Shown here: positions 23,658 to 34,909 of the stretch, in pieces | Position numbering within the stretch: position 1 is the first letter of the stretch | Layout: the number at the start of each line of letters is the position of its first letter | Origin: Ceratopteris richardii | Taxonomy: Eukaryota > Streptophyta > Polypodiopsida > Polypodiales > Pteridaceae | Length of the DNA stretch: 64,000 bases | Direction of reading: 5' to 3' | Assembly: GCA_020310875.1 (NCBI GenBank) | Contig: CM035444.1 | Location: 112,295,295-112,359,294 of the forward strand | Made by a program: the position numbers and the translations under genes | The notes under the pieces: generated by a model | The model's database searches: none | Told to the model about the DNA's origin: nothing | The model's input: only the letters and a program-made list of their open reading frames with translations

Positions 23658-25703
23658 TCAAGTTTCAAAGGGTATTTCCTTCATGCCAAGAATATAGTTG
23701 AATCTTTGAAGCTTTGGTCCATCCAAGGATTTGGTGAAGATATCTGCAACTTGATCCTTTGTTCCAACAAAAGAAACCTGCACTTCATTGTTCATGGCCT
23801 TCTCTCGAACATAATGATAGTGAACCTCTATATGCTTTGTTCTAGCATGAAAAATAGGATTTGAGGTCATATGAATGCTGCTCAAGTTATCCCCATATAT
23901 CAGTGGTACATCAACCTGCACATTCAAGTCATGAAACAACTTTTTAAACCACATAACCTCAGTATTAGCCAATGCTAAACCTCTATACTCAGCCTCTGTA
24001 GAAGATAAAGCAACTGTAGGCTGTTTCTTTGAACTCCATGTTAATGTCTTGTTTCCTGCTATTACCACATATCCACTTGTGGATCTTCTGTCATCTTTGC
24101 TTCCAGCCCAATCTGCATCACTAAAGACTTTAAGAGTTAGATCAGCATCATGACTATAAAATAATCCTTCGTTCATGGTACCTTTCAAATACCTAAGCAC
24201 TCTTTTCGCTGCATGCATATGAGGTGCTCTAGGTTCATGCATAAACTGTGACAATACTCCCACTGCATAACATATATCAGGTCTAGTTTTTGTTGCATAA
24301 ATCAAAGATCCTACCATGGATCTATATACATTCATATCATGCAACTCATCACCTTCCTTTGCACTCAGCTTTACATTACATTCCATTGGAGTAGAAACAA
24401 ATTTACATTCCTGCATACCAAACCTTTTCAGCATATCACATATATACTTTCTTTGTATCAACCACATACCTTCATCGCTATACACAATTTCAATCCCAAG
24501 AAAGTATCTGAGCAAACCAAGATATGAAATTTTAAATTCCTTTCCCAAATTACCTTTTATCTCATCAATTGCTTTTGCATCATTCCCTGTAATCAACAAG
24601 TCATCCACATAAATGCATACATAGACACACATGCCATCTACATGTTTTACATAAAGTGAAGGATCAGCATGACTCGCTGTGTATCCTTGCAGCATAAGAT
24701 ACTTTACCAACCTTGCATTCCATGCCCTTGGTGCCTGCTTAAGACCATACAATGCCTTCTTTAACCTGCATACATGATTAGGACATTTTGCATCCACATA
24801 ACCATCTGATTGTGACATATACACTTCTTCATTTAACTCACCATTAAGAAAGGCATTCTTTATATCGAGTTGATATATATTCCACCTTTTACTTGCAGCT
24901 AAAGCCAACAAAGTTCTCACCGTTGCCATATTTGCTACTGGACTAAATGTTTCCTCATAGTCCACACCTTGAGTTTGATTATATCCTTTTGCTACAAGTC
25001 TAGCCTTATATCTAGACACACTACCATCACTATTTCTTTTAATCTTAAAAACCCACTTGCAACCAATTACCTTTTGCTTTGGTGTACTTGGAACTAAATT
25101 CCAAGTCTTGTTATCCTGTAGTTCTTCCATTTCTTCTCTCATTGCTTTCTCCCACTTTTCATCTCCTTTGGCCTCATCATAACATGTGGGTTCATTTTCC
25201 TGCTCAACTTTTGTCATAAAAGCATAATGAGTATTCATGAAAGATTCATAAGTATACCTTTGAGGTTGCTTACTTACTCTTGAAGTTCTTCTTACCTCCA
25301 ATGTAGATGCTCTTCCTTTCTTATTAGGAACCTTTGATGATTCTCCATACTCACATACATCACTAATTTCCTCCCCTTCATCATTAACTTCAACAAGTTT
25401 GAGTTTACCTTTACTTTTAACACTTGGAGGTGACTCTTGCCTTAATCTTCCATTGAAAGGTGATCCTCTTTCTTCATCTAAACCACTCCTTTCATCATTT
25501 AAACTTCCTGATGGATGAACTATGCATTCATCTCCTTCAACCACACCTTCTTCATTTTCATCCATGACCTGCAAACAATTCTTATCTGCATACCATGAAA
25601 CTACAACCAAAGACAAAGGAGTGAAGATAATAAGAACAATTGCTATATATGTGGAAGGTATGGACACTATGCCAAAGATTGTTATCAAAATGAAAATAAT
25701 CAA
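23658..25703 (-). CDS. Copia D reverse transcriptase and RNase H frame (fossil)
   Basis: A long minus-strand open stretch. After an acidic linker it shows the copia reverse transcriptase lead-in WEKAMREEMEEL, then GCKWVFKIKRN, YKARLVAKGYNQT, QLDIKNAFLNGEL, YGLKQAPRAWNA near 24730 and YVDDLLITGND near 24610. RNase H follows, with SDADWAGSKDDRRSTSGY near 24090, ALSSTEAEYRGLA near 23990 and HARTKHIEVHYHYVREKA near 23810. The first roughly 30 residues are out of keeping with pol and come from the neighbouring block. Long and open, as expected of a young insertion, but part of a broken element. Confidence 0.93.
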   Translation of the reverse strand: MIIFILITIFGIVSIPSTYIAIVLIIFTPLSLVVVSWYADKNCLQVMDENEEGVVEGDECIVHPSGSLNDERSGLDEERGSPFNGRLRQESPPSVKSKGKLKLVEVNDEGEEISDVCEYGESSKVPNKKGRASTLEVRRTSRVSKQPQRYTYESFMNTHYAFMTKVEQENEPTCYDEAKGDEKWEKAMREEMEELQDNKTWNLVPSTPKQKVIGCKWVFKIKRNSDGSVSRYKARLVAKGYNQTQGVDYEETFSPVANMATVRTLLALAASKRWNIYQLDIKNAFLNGELNEEVYMSQSDGYVDAKCPNHVCRLKKALYGLKQAPRAWNARLVKYLMLQGYTASHADPSLYVKHVDGMCVYVCIYVDDLLITGNDAKAIDEIKGNLGKEFKISYLGLLRYFLGIEIVYSDEGMWLIQRKYICDMLKRFGMQECKFVSTPMECNVKLSAKEGDELHDMNVYRSMVGSLIYATKTRPDICYAVGVLSQFMHEPRAPHMHAAKRVLRYLKGTMNEGLFYSHDADLTLKVFSDADWAGSKDDRRSTSGYVVIAGNKTLTWSSKKQPTVALSSTEAEYRGLALANTEVMWFKKLFHDLNVQVDVPLIYGDNLSSIHMTSNPIFHARTKHIEVHYHYVREKAMNNEVQVSFVGTKDQVADIFTKSLDGPKLQRFNYILGMKEIPFET

Positions 25704-25796
25704 GGTGGTAATCGAAGAGGAGGCTATTCAAGAAGAGGTAAACAACAAGGAAATTATGCACTTGAAGGTAAAAGTGATGATTATGATTCTCTTCTT

Positions 25797-27140
25797 ATGA
25801 TGAATGTAGAAACTAAGATGAATTGCAATAGCGATGTATGGTATGTAGATAGTGGTTGTTCTAATCACATGTCTCATGATGCTTCATGGTTTTCTAATAT
25901 GCATAATCCGTCATGTAAAGGTCATGTTGAAACAGGAGATGATACAACACATAAGATTATGCAGGTTGGAGATGTTGTTATGCAGGATAAGAGCAAGACA
26001 AATTGCTTGAAGGATGTACTTTATGTGCCAACGATCACTAAGAATTTGATGTCGGTTGGTCAAATGGTAGAAAAAGGTCTACAAGTGAGATTTAATCATG
26101 CAAGTTGCTTCATTGAGGATCCAAAGCAAAGGAGGTTAATTGCTAGAGGTCAAAAACAAGGTAGATTGTTTACATTCAAGGTAAACCCAAATCATACAAA
26201 CTATTTCTCTTATGGTATGCATCGAATAGCAGAGCTTGATCTATGGCACAAAAGGATTGGACACATGAATGTACACAGGTTAAAGGAGCTATCAAAGAAG
26301 AGAATTGTTGAAGGATTACCTGATCTTACTAAGCAACATATGGTGCATCTTTGTGAAGCATGTCAAATGGGTAAGCAGAGTAGACAACCTTTCAAGCATT
26401 CAAGCTATGTAAGTGATGGTTTGCTAGATCTCATACACACAGATGTGTGGGGACCTACTAAAGAGGCATCCTTGGTTGGTAATAAGTACTATGTATCATT
26501 CATTGACGATCATAGTAGAATGACATTTGTGTATTTTATTAAACATAAGAGTGAGGTCTTTGATTGTTTCAAGAAGTTCAAATCATATGTCGAAAAGCAA
26601 ACAGGAAGGTATATTAAGAAGCTAAGATCCGATGGAGGAGGAGAGTATTTCTCTCAAGCTTTTACTGATTTTTTGTATGATGAAGGTATCAAAAGAGAAG
26701 TTACATGCAGGTATACTCCACAACAAAATGGAGTCGTAGAAAGAAGAAACAGAATCATAGCAGAAGCATCTAGAAGCATGCTTAATGATATGTGTTTGCC
26801 TAATTATTTTTGGGCTGAAGCTGTTAGCACAAGTGTTTACATTATGAATAGAGTTCCGACTGCTGGAGTTCATCATTTGACACCATATGAGGTATGGCAT
26901 GGAAGGAAACCAAGTGTAAGTCATTTGAAAGTATTTGGCTGTGTATGTTATGTACATGTACCTAGTGAGGTGAGATCTAAACTTGATGCGAAATCAGAAA
27001 AATGTATATTTATTGGTTGCTATAATCCTCATACCAATAAGGTTGTTGTGTCAAGAGATGTAAACTTTGATGAATCAGTACCTCTAGCGCTTGATCTTCC
27101 TCTTCCTCTTGTGTTGAAGAAGCCACTTGAAGTCCTTTGA
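25797..27140 (+). CDS. Copia D protease and integrase frame, on the plus strand (fossil)
   Basis: An open plus-strand block in an otherwise minus-strand element. Just before it (about 25650-25690) lies a zinc knuckle, CYICGRYGHYAKDC. The protease motif VWYVDSGCSNHMSHD is near 25838-25880. GAG-pre-integrase shows LWHKRIGHMNVHRLKELS near 26240 and CEACQMGKQSRQPF. The integrase core carries DVWGPTKEASLVG, FIDDHSRMTFVYFIK, LRSDGGGEYFSQAF and PQQNGVVERRNR (near 26720). The C-terminal region is VFGCVCYVHV and KCIFIGC near 27000. About the last 20 residues are not integrase. Confidence 0.93.
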   Translation: MMNVETKMNCNSDVWYVDSGCSNHMSHDASWFSNMHNPSCKGHVETGDDTTHKIMQVGDVVMQDKSKTNCLKDVLYVPTITKNLMSVGQMVEKGLQVRFNHASCFIEDPKQRRLIARGQKQGRLFTFKVNPNHTNYFSYGMHRIAELDLWHKRIGHMNVHRLKELSKKRIVEGLPDLTKQHMVHLCEACQMGKQSRQPFKHSSYVSDGLLDLIHTDVWGPTKEASLVGNKYYVSFIDDHSRMTFVYFIKHKSEVFDCFKKFKSYVEKQTGRYIKKLRSDGGGEYFSQAFTDFLYDEGIKREVTCRYTPQQNGVVERRNRIIAEASRSMLNDMCLPNYFWAEAVSTSVYIMNRVPTAGVHHLTPYEVWHGRKPSVSHLKVFGCVCYVHVPSEVRSKLDAKSEKCIFIGCYNPHTNKVVVSRDVNFDESVPLALDLPLPLVLKKPLEVL

Positions 27141-27847
27141 TCATCGCTCCTTCTTCCTCGACCTCTATTTGAACCTCTTCCACCTCTGTTTCCACCTCTT
27201 GATGATCCTACATAAAGAGCTTGTCCTTGAGATCCTTTTTGATTTGAAGTAGAACCATTTAGATTCATCTCCTCCGTGACCATGAGGGCAATAAGTTGAT
27301 CAAAATCTGGTAATTCTCCTCTGACATAAACTGAAGTAATGAAGGGTTTCCATCTCTCATCATCTTTGAGCCCGTTGAGAGTATGTGCAACCAAGTCGTC
27401 GTCCTCCACATGAGCTTGAATTGATCCTAGTTGATCTGCAATCTCTTTAACTTTCAATATGTAATCATTGACCGATGTCCTTGTATCTTTCTTTATGTTA
27501 TTCAACTCATTTTTGAGTTGAATCTTCCTTGCTCTTGTACCTGTAGCATACAACCTTTCCAATGCAAGCCAAACATCTCTACTTGTGTCTAGATCTTGTA
27601 TGTGTCCTACCATTGAATCTTGAATATTTTGTGATAAAATGAATATAACCCTTTTGTCTCTCTCATTCCAAAGTCTAAACTCCCTCAATTGTTGCTGATT
27701 TGGGTCCTCTGGTAATGTGGGTTTGATATCTGTGCCGTCAATCAAACCATACAAGCCTCTACCTTGCAAGTATGCTGTGATTCTAAACTTCCATGCTTGA
27801 TAATTGGTCTTATCAAGCTTCTCTATTTGTGCATGTTGGTCTCCCAT
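27029..27847 (-). CDS. Copia D gag frame (fossil)
   Basis: A 272-residue open frame on the minus strand with a typical copia gag plan. The N-terminal segment is LDKTNYQAWKFRITAYLQG. The central helical region is SQNIQDSMVGHIQDLDTS, then ARKIQLKNELNNIKKD and VNDYILKVKEIADQLGSI. The C-terminal tail is rich in glycine and arginine (GGRGSNRGRGRR), which binds RNA. The last residues are outside gag. The start at 27847 is the first ATG after the leader, about 230 bases from the primer-binding site. Confidence 0.92.
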   Translation of the reverse strand: MGDQHAQIEKLDKTNYQAWKFRITAYLQGRGLYGLIDGTDIKPTLPEDPNQQQLREFRLWNERDKRVIFILSQNIQDSMVGHIQDLDTSRDVWLALERLYATGTRARKIQLKNELNNIKKDTRTSVNDYILKVKEIADQLGSIQAHVEDDDLVAHTLNGLKDDERWKPFITSVYVRGELPDFDQLIALMVTEEMNLNGSTSNQKGSQGQALYVGSSRGGNRGGRGSNRGRGRRSDDQRTSSGFFNTRGRGRSSARGTDSSKFTSLDTTTLLV

Positions 27848-28079
27848 AATACAAATGCTAAGCTTACTCCTTTAAGCCTCCTTTCCAATGTGTGTGATGA
27901 GAAGAAATATAATATTTACCTTGTAAATGAGGTATGTGCACCTTTCTTTGCTTGGATGTTGCTTCAGATGCCTCCTTGCAATCTTCTTCTACCTTTGTGT
28001 AGTGTTGATGATGAACTGCTTCTTTGATAGCTTCAAATTCTTCGTCAAGGTATGATAACCTTCTCCAAGCCTCCAAGTA

Positions 28080-28094
28080 CTTGCTCTGATACCA
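28080..28094 (-). other. Primer-binding site of copia D
   Basis: On the minus strand it reads TGGTATCAGAGCAAG, the standard plant copia site complementary to the 3' end of initiator-Met tRNA. It lies one base inside the 5' LTR. This fixes the element's orientation. Confidence 0.96.
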
Positions 28095-28095
28095 A

Positions 28096-29128
28096 TGTTG
28101 GAGTTTATTGATCTCCAAAGTACAGCTAGAAGTAGGTGAAACCCAACAGGACCTAGTTGACTTTTTCACAAACTTGTATGCACAAACCAATTTTCTTGCA
28201 GAGCAAATTTCTCTTTAGTCACTTGGAATTTTCCAAAACTGTTTCACACACATAAACTAGACTCCAAGAGCTTTCCAGCAAAATATAGAACACCTCAAAT
28301 GGATAAATACACAATGAGCTATGACCTCTGCAATATGCAGCTTTAATGGAGACCTTGAAACAGAGATGAACCTGAGGACACATATCACTTGCAGAGACTA
28401 GTACTCTTAACTCACAACTCCAATGACTTTGAAACTTTCCAGAATACAAGTAGACTTAAAGAGCTTTCTAACAAGCCAAAGAACACATGATTTAACTACA
28501 TACACAAGGAGATATGACCTCTGCAAATTTGAGGTTTAATGGAGACCTTCAGCAGGGATAAAAAACAGAGAACACACACTACTTGCAGAGAGTATTGCTC
28601 TCAGCTCACAAATTCAATGATTATGAAAATTTACAGGAACAAATAAGACAGTAAGAGATTTCCAATGAGCTATCAAACATGTAATTTGGATATATAATTA
28701 GGGAGATACAAGCTCTGCAATCTCTGCATACAAAACTACAGCAGTGTAGAGATACACATATGACTCTCTTGGACATCCCACAAGATCACGAATTTTCTCC
28801 TCTTTTTATAGCATGGGAAACTAATCTAAAACCTTCCTAATACATCTAAATTTGTGGTAGACACTTGGATGGAGGTATTACATGACTCAAGTGCTCAAAT
28901 AAGCAAAGTATTGATGGACTTTGAGAACTAGCCACATCGACCTTCCACTAGGACACCATTGAAGCTCCCTTGTGAGTCACTAATTTGACTCACCATGTTC
29001 TAGAACTCACGTGGTATTTTTGCTACATTTTATGAATAATATGAGCCTTCTTGAAGTATTTGAAGACTTTCCAAAGGTATTTACATAATTTGAAACTTGT
29101 ACCCTACATAAAACAAATGTTCGCAACA
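28096..29128 (-). repeat. 5' LTR of copia D
   Basis: 1033 bp, same length as the 3' LTR and about 97-98 percent identical by eye. TATAAAAAGA on the minus strand (28801-28810) is the probable promoter TATA box. Confidence 0.95.
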
Positions 29129-29133
29129 TAGAG

Positions 29134-30852
29134 CCCATGACTTCTATTGAAGACTTTTCCTCTTCTGTTATCATCATGCCTCTATGTTCTTGAGACTAGT
29201 CCTCACCTTCACTCTTAGTGGAAGTATCCTGATACAAGATGTTCATTAAATTTGTAGAGGAATCGAAATCATGAGATGCATTTAGACATTCCCTTTTAGG
29301 TGCAAAATGATGCAGATCAAAGAATGATAACATTCTATGCATATGTTTATTAGCCACAAACACACATCCTAAAGAGTAATTCAGAGTTGTAGAATGTTTG
29401 TACAATTTGTCTTCACCTAATATGATTTCTCTTCCACGTATGGTTCATCCACAATAAAAAATTCCTCTAAAGAAAATAATCCTTCAATGTTAATTAAAAT
29501 CATAGTTTCTCCAAGATAAGTTATTTTTTTATTTTGTATATCAATCATGTCCACATTTGCTTGAAACATTGCTTCTTGCATAGCCCAAACTAATTCCATA
29601 CATATCACACTCTTAGTTATGCTTGAGTCTACGTGAGCCATCATTCTTCCTTTGACCTCTAGCCCCAACATGACATGTAGCCATGAAATCTTTTCCAATA
29701 GTTTTTCATCTATAACTCTGAGTGTGAAGCCTCTTGACATGGCATCCACTAATATAATTGGGCAAGATATCACCTTCCGAAGTTGTCAATTGGACTACTC
29801 CTCCTATGAAGATTTTATTGATTGCAAATGGTCCATGGCCTTTTTCCTAAAGCTTTTGGCATATTCTTTGTGTATATAATAGAACATGGTACCCTTCTTG
29901 TAGACCTTTATCTTTAATATGTGAATCATAGTAAGCTTTTTGCCGTCTTTTTGTGGCATAAATGCCTATCACATCCCTTAATCATGTTTCTTGTAATTTC
30001 TCTAGTAGCTTTACATGGGTTCATAGCTCATGACTATTCCACTCCTATGTTTCTGCAACTCTCTATGTAGGAATGAGAAATTCTATAGGGATAATATAAC
30101 ATTCTATCCATACACTAGATTGAATGATGTAATTCTTAGCATTGTTTTGTATGCAACTATGTAGGACCAAATTGCATGATGCAATTGTTTATCCCAATCA
30201 GAGACCTTATTGTTCCTACTTTCGTGAGTACCATACATAAGATCTTGTTAGTACTCTCAACATGAGCATTAGCTTGAGGATGATAGGGAGCTGATTTCTT
30301 GTGCAATATTAGAAAATCCTCTAACATGTTTTCAATAACTTCATTTATAGAACGAGTAACTTCTTGTATCCATTTTCAATGTAGGCCACCATAAGACAAC
30401 AAAAAGGGATTTGCTTGGTTTTTTGTTCAAAAGAAAAATGTCATCTTGAAACTCCTAAGTGAGCCATTTATAGAAAATATGACAATACTTGCTTTCATGT
30501 ATGCATAACTGCAAGAAATTATCTTCAGGCTCTCTTATAGAGTTGGTTTCATATGCAAATTTTTTTTTTCTTCCTCAAACACTTCTCTTCTCACAAGAGT
30601 AATACCTTCTAGAAGTATCCCTTCTCAAAGATGATCTACAATAGATTTACTCCATTCTGGTGCTATCATCACCTGATATAGAGTTGAATGTTTAGTAGCT
30701 TGTCGTTTGTTGCAAAACTGTCAATTTGAGAAATAACCGTGAACATCTTTAACCATTTGTGGCATATAAACTTCTAATTGCTTCAAGTTCTTCAAAGTTC
30801 TAGTTTCAAGAAATTTCCAACCCAAATTAGAAATATGAGCTTGTGTAATAAG
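29134..30852 (-). pseudogene. Gypsy integrase and post-integrase remnant
   Basis: Minus-strand gypsy DNA. From about 30850 leftwards, decayed sequence matches the integrase zinc-binding and core regions of this family, ending with a GHGPFAINKIF-like segment near 29800. An open stretch of 118 residues at 29417-29773 follows and has no recognised domain. Faint similarity to the frames at 34613-34870 and 58513-58791 suggests a shared post-integrase part. Copia E interrupts on the right and copia D on the left. It is broken in many places. Confidence 0.68.
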
Positions 30853-32770
30853 TGTTGAAAGTGTGAGCTATGCAAGCTTTAGGTGGATAAAGAGGTCAAA
30901 AGACCTTAATATGGAAAGGATTCATGACTTAGATCACTTGGGACGGTCTCAAGGTTCATCAAGGTCAGGCAAGGCAGTCGAGAGGTGGTGGAAAAGTCAG
31001 AAGAGGCATTTAAAAGGTATAAAAGAAGTTGAAGTTGAAGAGTCATCAAATGCATGGAAGTCTTGTAGATCATTGAAGACCAAGAGACACATACTCAAGG
31101 AGGCTCAAGGAGAGAGTCATCCAAGGCTCAAGGAGCCGAAATGTAGCTTTTCAATCTAGGAAATACATAGAGGATGATGCTATATGCATAGAGGCAGAGT
31201 AAGGAGGAGCTATCAAGCCCACAACTCCTCTAGTCTCTTGTAGGTATAGTCATTGTCTGATTATAATAGTTGTAACTCTTTGTGTACATATCCAATTCAA
31301 GAGATTTAAGGTGAATTCTTTAGATTATATATGTCTCTTATTTCCCCTAAGAGGGCTTCTTGAAATAAGTTTTATGTGCAGAGAAATTGGTGTATCTTTG
31401 TAACCCTAATTTCTACATATCCTACATCTTTTCATAGTCTATCTGGTGTAGAGTTGTTAACTGATGTAAACAGATCCATTTGAGGTGTTCTATAGCTTTT
31501 TGGAAAGCTTATAAACCACAATAAGTGTGGCTAAAAGCTTAGGTGATTTGGATCAATGTAAGGTTGTAGCAAGGTAGCAAAAAAGGTGTATGAAGGGACC
31601 TAGGTATTGGCTTCATTTCACTTCTAGTGTGAAAATATGAGGGATTAAATTCCATCAACTAGTATCACAATAGGAAACATCCTTGAAGATCTAGAAGAAG
31701 GAAAAAAAATCTTGGACATAAAAGCCAAGAGGTACTTTTTAGCATAACCCTAATTTCCCATTCATTATAGCAGATCTAGGTCAAAAGGTGGAGTTTCTTG
31801 ACAAAGACAACTATCAGCCATGGAGGTTCAGAGTGATGAAACGCCTAATGAGCAAAGGTTTATGGCCTATTGTGTGTGGAGATGAAGATACGCCCAATGT
31901 GGATCCCCAAGATCCAAAGATCACCAATCGAGAATTGAAGATGTTGAAAGGGAGGAAACGAATAGGAAAGTTATCTTCTACATATCATAGGTAATCTCTA
32001 ACATTATGATTGGTCATATATCATACTTTGATCAAGTTGAGATGTTTGGGATGCCTTAGAGAAGATATATGCCACTTCCACAAGAAGCAGAAAGATGTAG
32101 CTTAACAATGAACTCCATTCCTTGAAGAAGAAGGGTAGTGGTCAATCTATTGTTTACTACACCTTGAGGGTGAAGGAGTTGAGGGAGCAATCGGCATCCA
32201 TTGGCTACAAACTACATGAGGAAGAACTTTTATAGATTACTCTCAATGGGTTGGGAGGGGAAGATAAGTGGAAACGCATTATTACTACCATCTTGTATAG
32301 AGATCATCTACCAACTCTTGAGGAGTTGATCCCACACCTAGTGGCAAAAGAGGTTGCCATAGGAGACACATCCAAGAAGGATGGTCACTCATAGGTCCTA
32401 TTTGCTAGAAAAGGCAAAGGCAAGAGTGGCAAGAAGGGGAAAGGAGGAAAAAGCAAGGGGGAGTATTCCAAGGAAGAAGATAGAGATTCAGAAGGAGATA
32501 GCAAGGCATCATCTTCAAGGAAGGGCAAGAATGGCAAAGGGAAGAACAACCCTCGTCAAGGTAAAAATTGTTTTATATGTGGTAAGAAAAATCATATTTC
32601 TTCAAATAGCTGGTTCAAGGATGAAAAAGGCAAGAAGAAGAAGGAGCAAGGGAATTATGCTAACAACTCCAAGAAGGATGATGAGAAGGAGACCCTCCTA
32701 GCCATGAGACATGGCTACACTAGTGATCCCAAGGACACAAAGTGGTAGATAGACTCTAGTCATGTACAGA
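30853..32770 (+). mobile_element. Copia family E, 5' part (LTR and gag)
   Basis: The LTR at about 30853-31657 runs from TGTTGAAAGTGTG to TTCCATCA. A decayed primer-binding site, TAGTATCACAATAGG, follows at 31660-31674. Gag begins near 31788 with LDKDNYQPWRFRVMKRLMSKG. Later parts include a basic, lysine-rich tract and a zinc-knuckle region starting NCFICGKKNH near 32568, then the start of the protease near 32740. The element stops at about 32770 against gypsy-type repeat. Integrase, reverse transcriptase and the 3' LTR are absent. It is a broken fossil. Confidence 0.8.
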
Positions 32771-33430
32771 GGAATCCCCCAAGTAGATCCATTTTCTAAC
32801 AATAGGAATACCAAATTGCACTAGTTGCTCTTGATTCAATCAATGTGCTGATCAGATTTGATGTTGTGACTTATCCTAGCTCAAATAAAATAAAGGGTCA
32901 TCAATCACTTGATGCTAGGAGAGGGATTCCTCCTAGTCTGGCACATTGCCATGTTATACTAATGGGTTTCAAAGTTGGAATGATCATTATTGATCTTTGG
33001 CTAGTCTAAACTTTGTCTTCTTAGCTTCATTCTTCTAATACATTCTAAGGCTTCTACTTGTGCTTCTTCTCGTATCATTCTCTTCTCTTCTTTTTGTTTC
33101 TTAGCTACATTAATTCATATGAGCATATCTTATGTCAAAGGATCTTGATAGAGCTTGACTCGACATCCACAAATGTAGTTTGGTAACACCTCTCCTTCTT
33201 AGGTAGCTAATTGGATAACCCCACTTATTGATATCCTAATGATAATCATGGGTCCATAGCCTCATTTCTATGACTTTTGTGCATTTTTTTCTTCAATGTG
33301 GACACCAAAACTAAATCATCGGCTTTCAAACCTTTATCCTTCACATGTTCATCATAAGTTAAAAGTGATATTGTACTTCTTCATCTCATTGTTACGCAAC
33401 AAGGAAGGAATCACAAAGGGGCTTGGTACA
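32771..33430. repeat. Gypsy 3'-region repeat, copy 1
   Basis: Shares long stretches with 34910-35450 and 58805-59171, including AGAGGGATTCCTCCTAGTCTGG. The minus strand matches the end of gypsy pol in these elements, so this is the 3' part of an element, probably with LTR sequence. I could not fix TG...CA ends. Confidence 0.65.
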
Positions 33431-34261
33431 TCTTTAACGATACTTGGTTGTAAAGTGTAAATCACATAGTAACACCACATTAAATCTAGTTTGGGCCATG
33501 GCTCACTGAAATAGTCTACTAGCCTAGCTCTCTGCCAAATGGCTTGTAGCTCCAGTGTGTTCTAGAGCTTCCCGAATTCACCGGTGAAGAACTTATATCT
33601 ACCCCAAATGTTATTGAATTCACACTTTGATTCCCAAATATATGCACTTCTCCTTGTGGTCCTACTAAGTTGTTGAACCAATGTGAGTGGGTGTTTACCC
33701 ATTTTGTTTGACCACCAGGGGACCTTGAATTAGAATGACTCTCAAAAGCCTAAATTTCACTGGCCTTTTGGTGGGAGGTTCCAAAATGGGTGGTAGGTTA
33801 ATGATATCAATGGGTTGAGAATTGGGATTTGCTTCAACCATAGCTTACTAATATAAGTGATGCTCTTTGCCAATCTATTAGAACAAGAAGAACATATTAC
33901 TATTTTCTAAGAAACCCAATGAGGCCTTGTTCCCTTTACAATACCAACATGTATCCCTTGATCCCTATGTGTGGAGTTAGTGATTGTGTGAGTGATGAGT
34001 GTGTGGTGTAGTGAGAATGTGAGTTAGTGCAAATCCTAGATGCATACTATGGCAATGAATCAGCTCAGCATGCTCCTAATAGTGTACAAGTATCTTACAT
34101 GGTTGGGTCAAGCAGTAATTTACAATGCTCAACTCTCTAGAAATCCCTTATGGGATTACAAGATTGGACTTTAGGTTTATAAATGGTTCTTGATGATGAC
34201 TCTATTTGGTTATGGGACTTTTAAGGTACCCATTGCCAAGTTGTTTTAGGGAAAAATTTAT
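33431..34261. other. Unassigned stretch
   Basis: About 830 bases with no frame over 60 residues and no RNA gene or repeat partner in the window. It lies between two blocks of the same gypsy repeat and is probably decayed element DNA. Confidence 0.35.
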
Positions 34262-34909
34262 GTGATGTCTCATTTACAACAGATTTCTATGTATGTTTTT
34301 GTGAGGTTGGGATGCAAATTTGTGTGTTATTGTGGTCAACCTTCATTGATCACTTTGATATCCAAATATGGAGTATTCTTTGAGATGGAATCCTCGTTGG
34401 TATGGTACTCAATTCTTTGGATTTACTTCTCAGGTAGGGGTTATGATCGAATCGTTTGCTCACCCTTTTGCACCCAAATCATCTTCATGTCATGAACCAC
34501 TTTTCTTCTAGATTTTGTTGGTCTACTCAATGCACCAATCATCTTGTGCTACCACATTCATCTTTGGAATAGAAGGGAATTCTAGAGCATGGGCTTCAAT
34601 GGTTGAATTCTTCTACATCATAGAGATTTGGACACATACAACATCTTTTTCTCCAAGATTAGTCTTAGAAGAACTAAGAGCATGTGTGGGTCCTAGATCA
34701 ATGACCATGCTACTCTGTAATTCTATTTTAAGACGTTGTTCATTTACCCAAACATGAAGAAGCTTACATCTTAGGTTTAAGTTGACTACATGATGATATA
34801 TCTTGTCTTGACCCAAGATGAGAGATTCTGTGAGGTCTTCATCATGGTATACTAGCAAATTCATATTCATAAATGCAAGGGGGTTTCCACACCTCCTAAT
34901 CCTAAAAGG
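34262..34909 (-). repeat. Duplicated block with post-integrase frame, copy 1
   Basis: From about 34421 this is close to 58310-58804. On the minus strand both carry an open stretch (85 residues at 34613-34870; 92 residues at 58513-58791) with LVYHDEDLTESLILGQDKIY and then MVIDLGPTHALSSSKTNLGE. I recognise no domain. It lies downstream of gypsy integrase on that strand. Confidence 0.6.

Larger units (their letters stand above)
22611..29133 (-). mobile_element. Copia family D, complete in layout, with 5-bp target duplication
   Basis: Two 1033-bp LTRs (22616-23648 and 28096-29128) are flanked by the perfect target duplication TAGAG (22611-22615 and 29129-29133). The primer-binding site and gag lie at the right and the purine tract at the left, so the element runs on the minus strand. 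By my own count the LTRs differ at about 25 positions (2-3 percent). This makes it the youngest dated insertion here, roughly one to several million years depending on the rate assumed. The protease-integrase block lies on the opposite strand from gag and reverse transcriptase, so the element is broken by at least one internal rearrangement. Confidence 0.95.

Noticed and set aside
30863-31159. 98-residue forward frame
   Set aside because: It lies wholly inside the copia E LTR and has a low-complexity charged composition; not a gene.
30863-32770. Host gene candidates among the lysine-rich frames
   Set aside because: LTR, primer-binding site and gag motifs explain the block as a copia 5' part.
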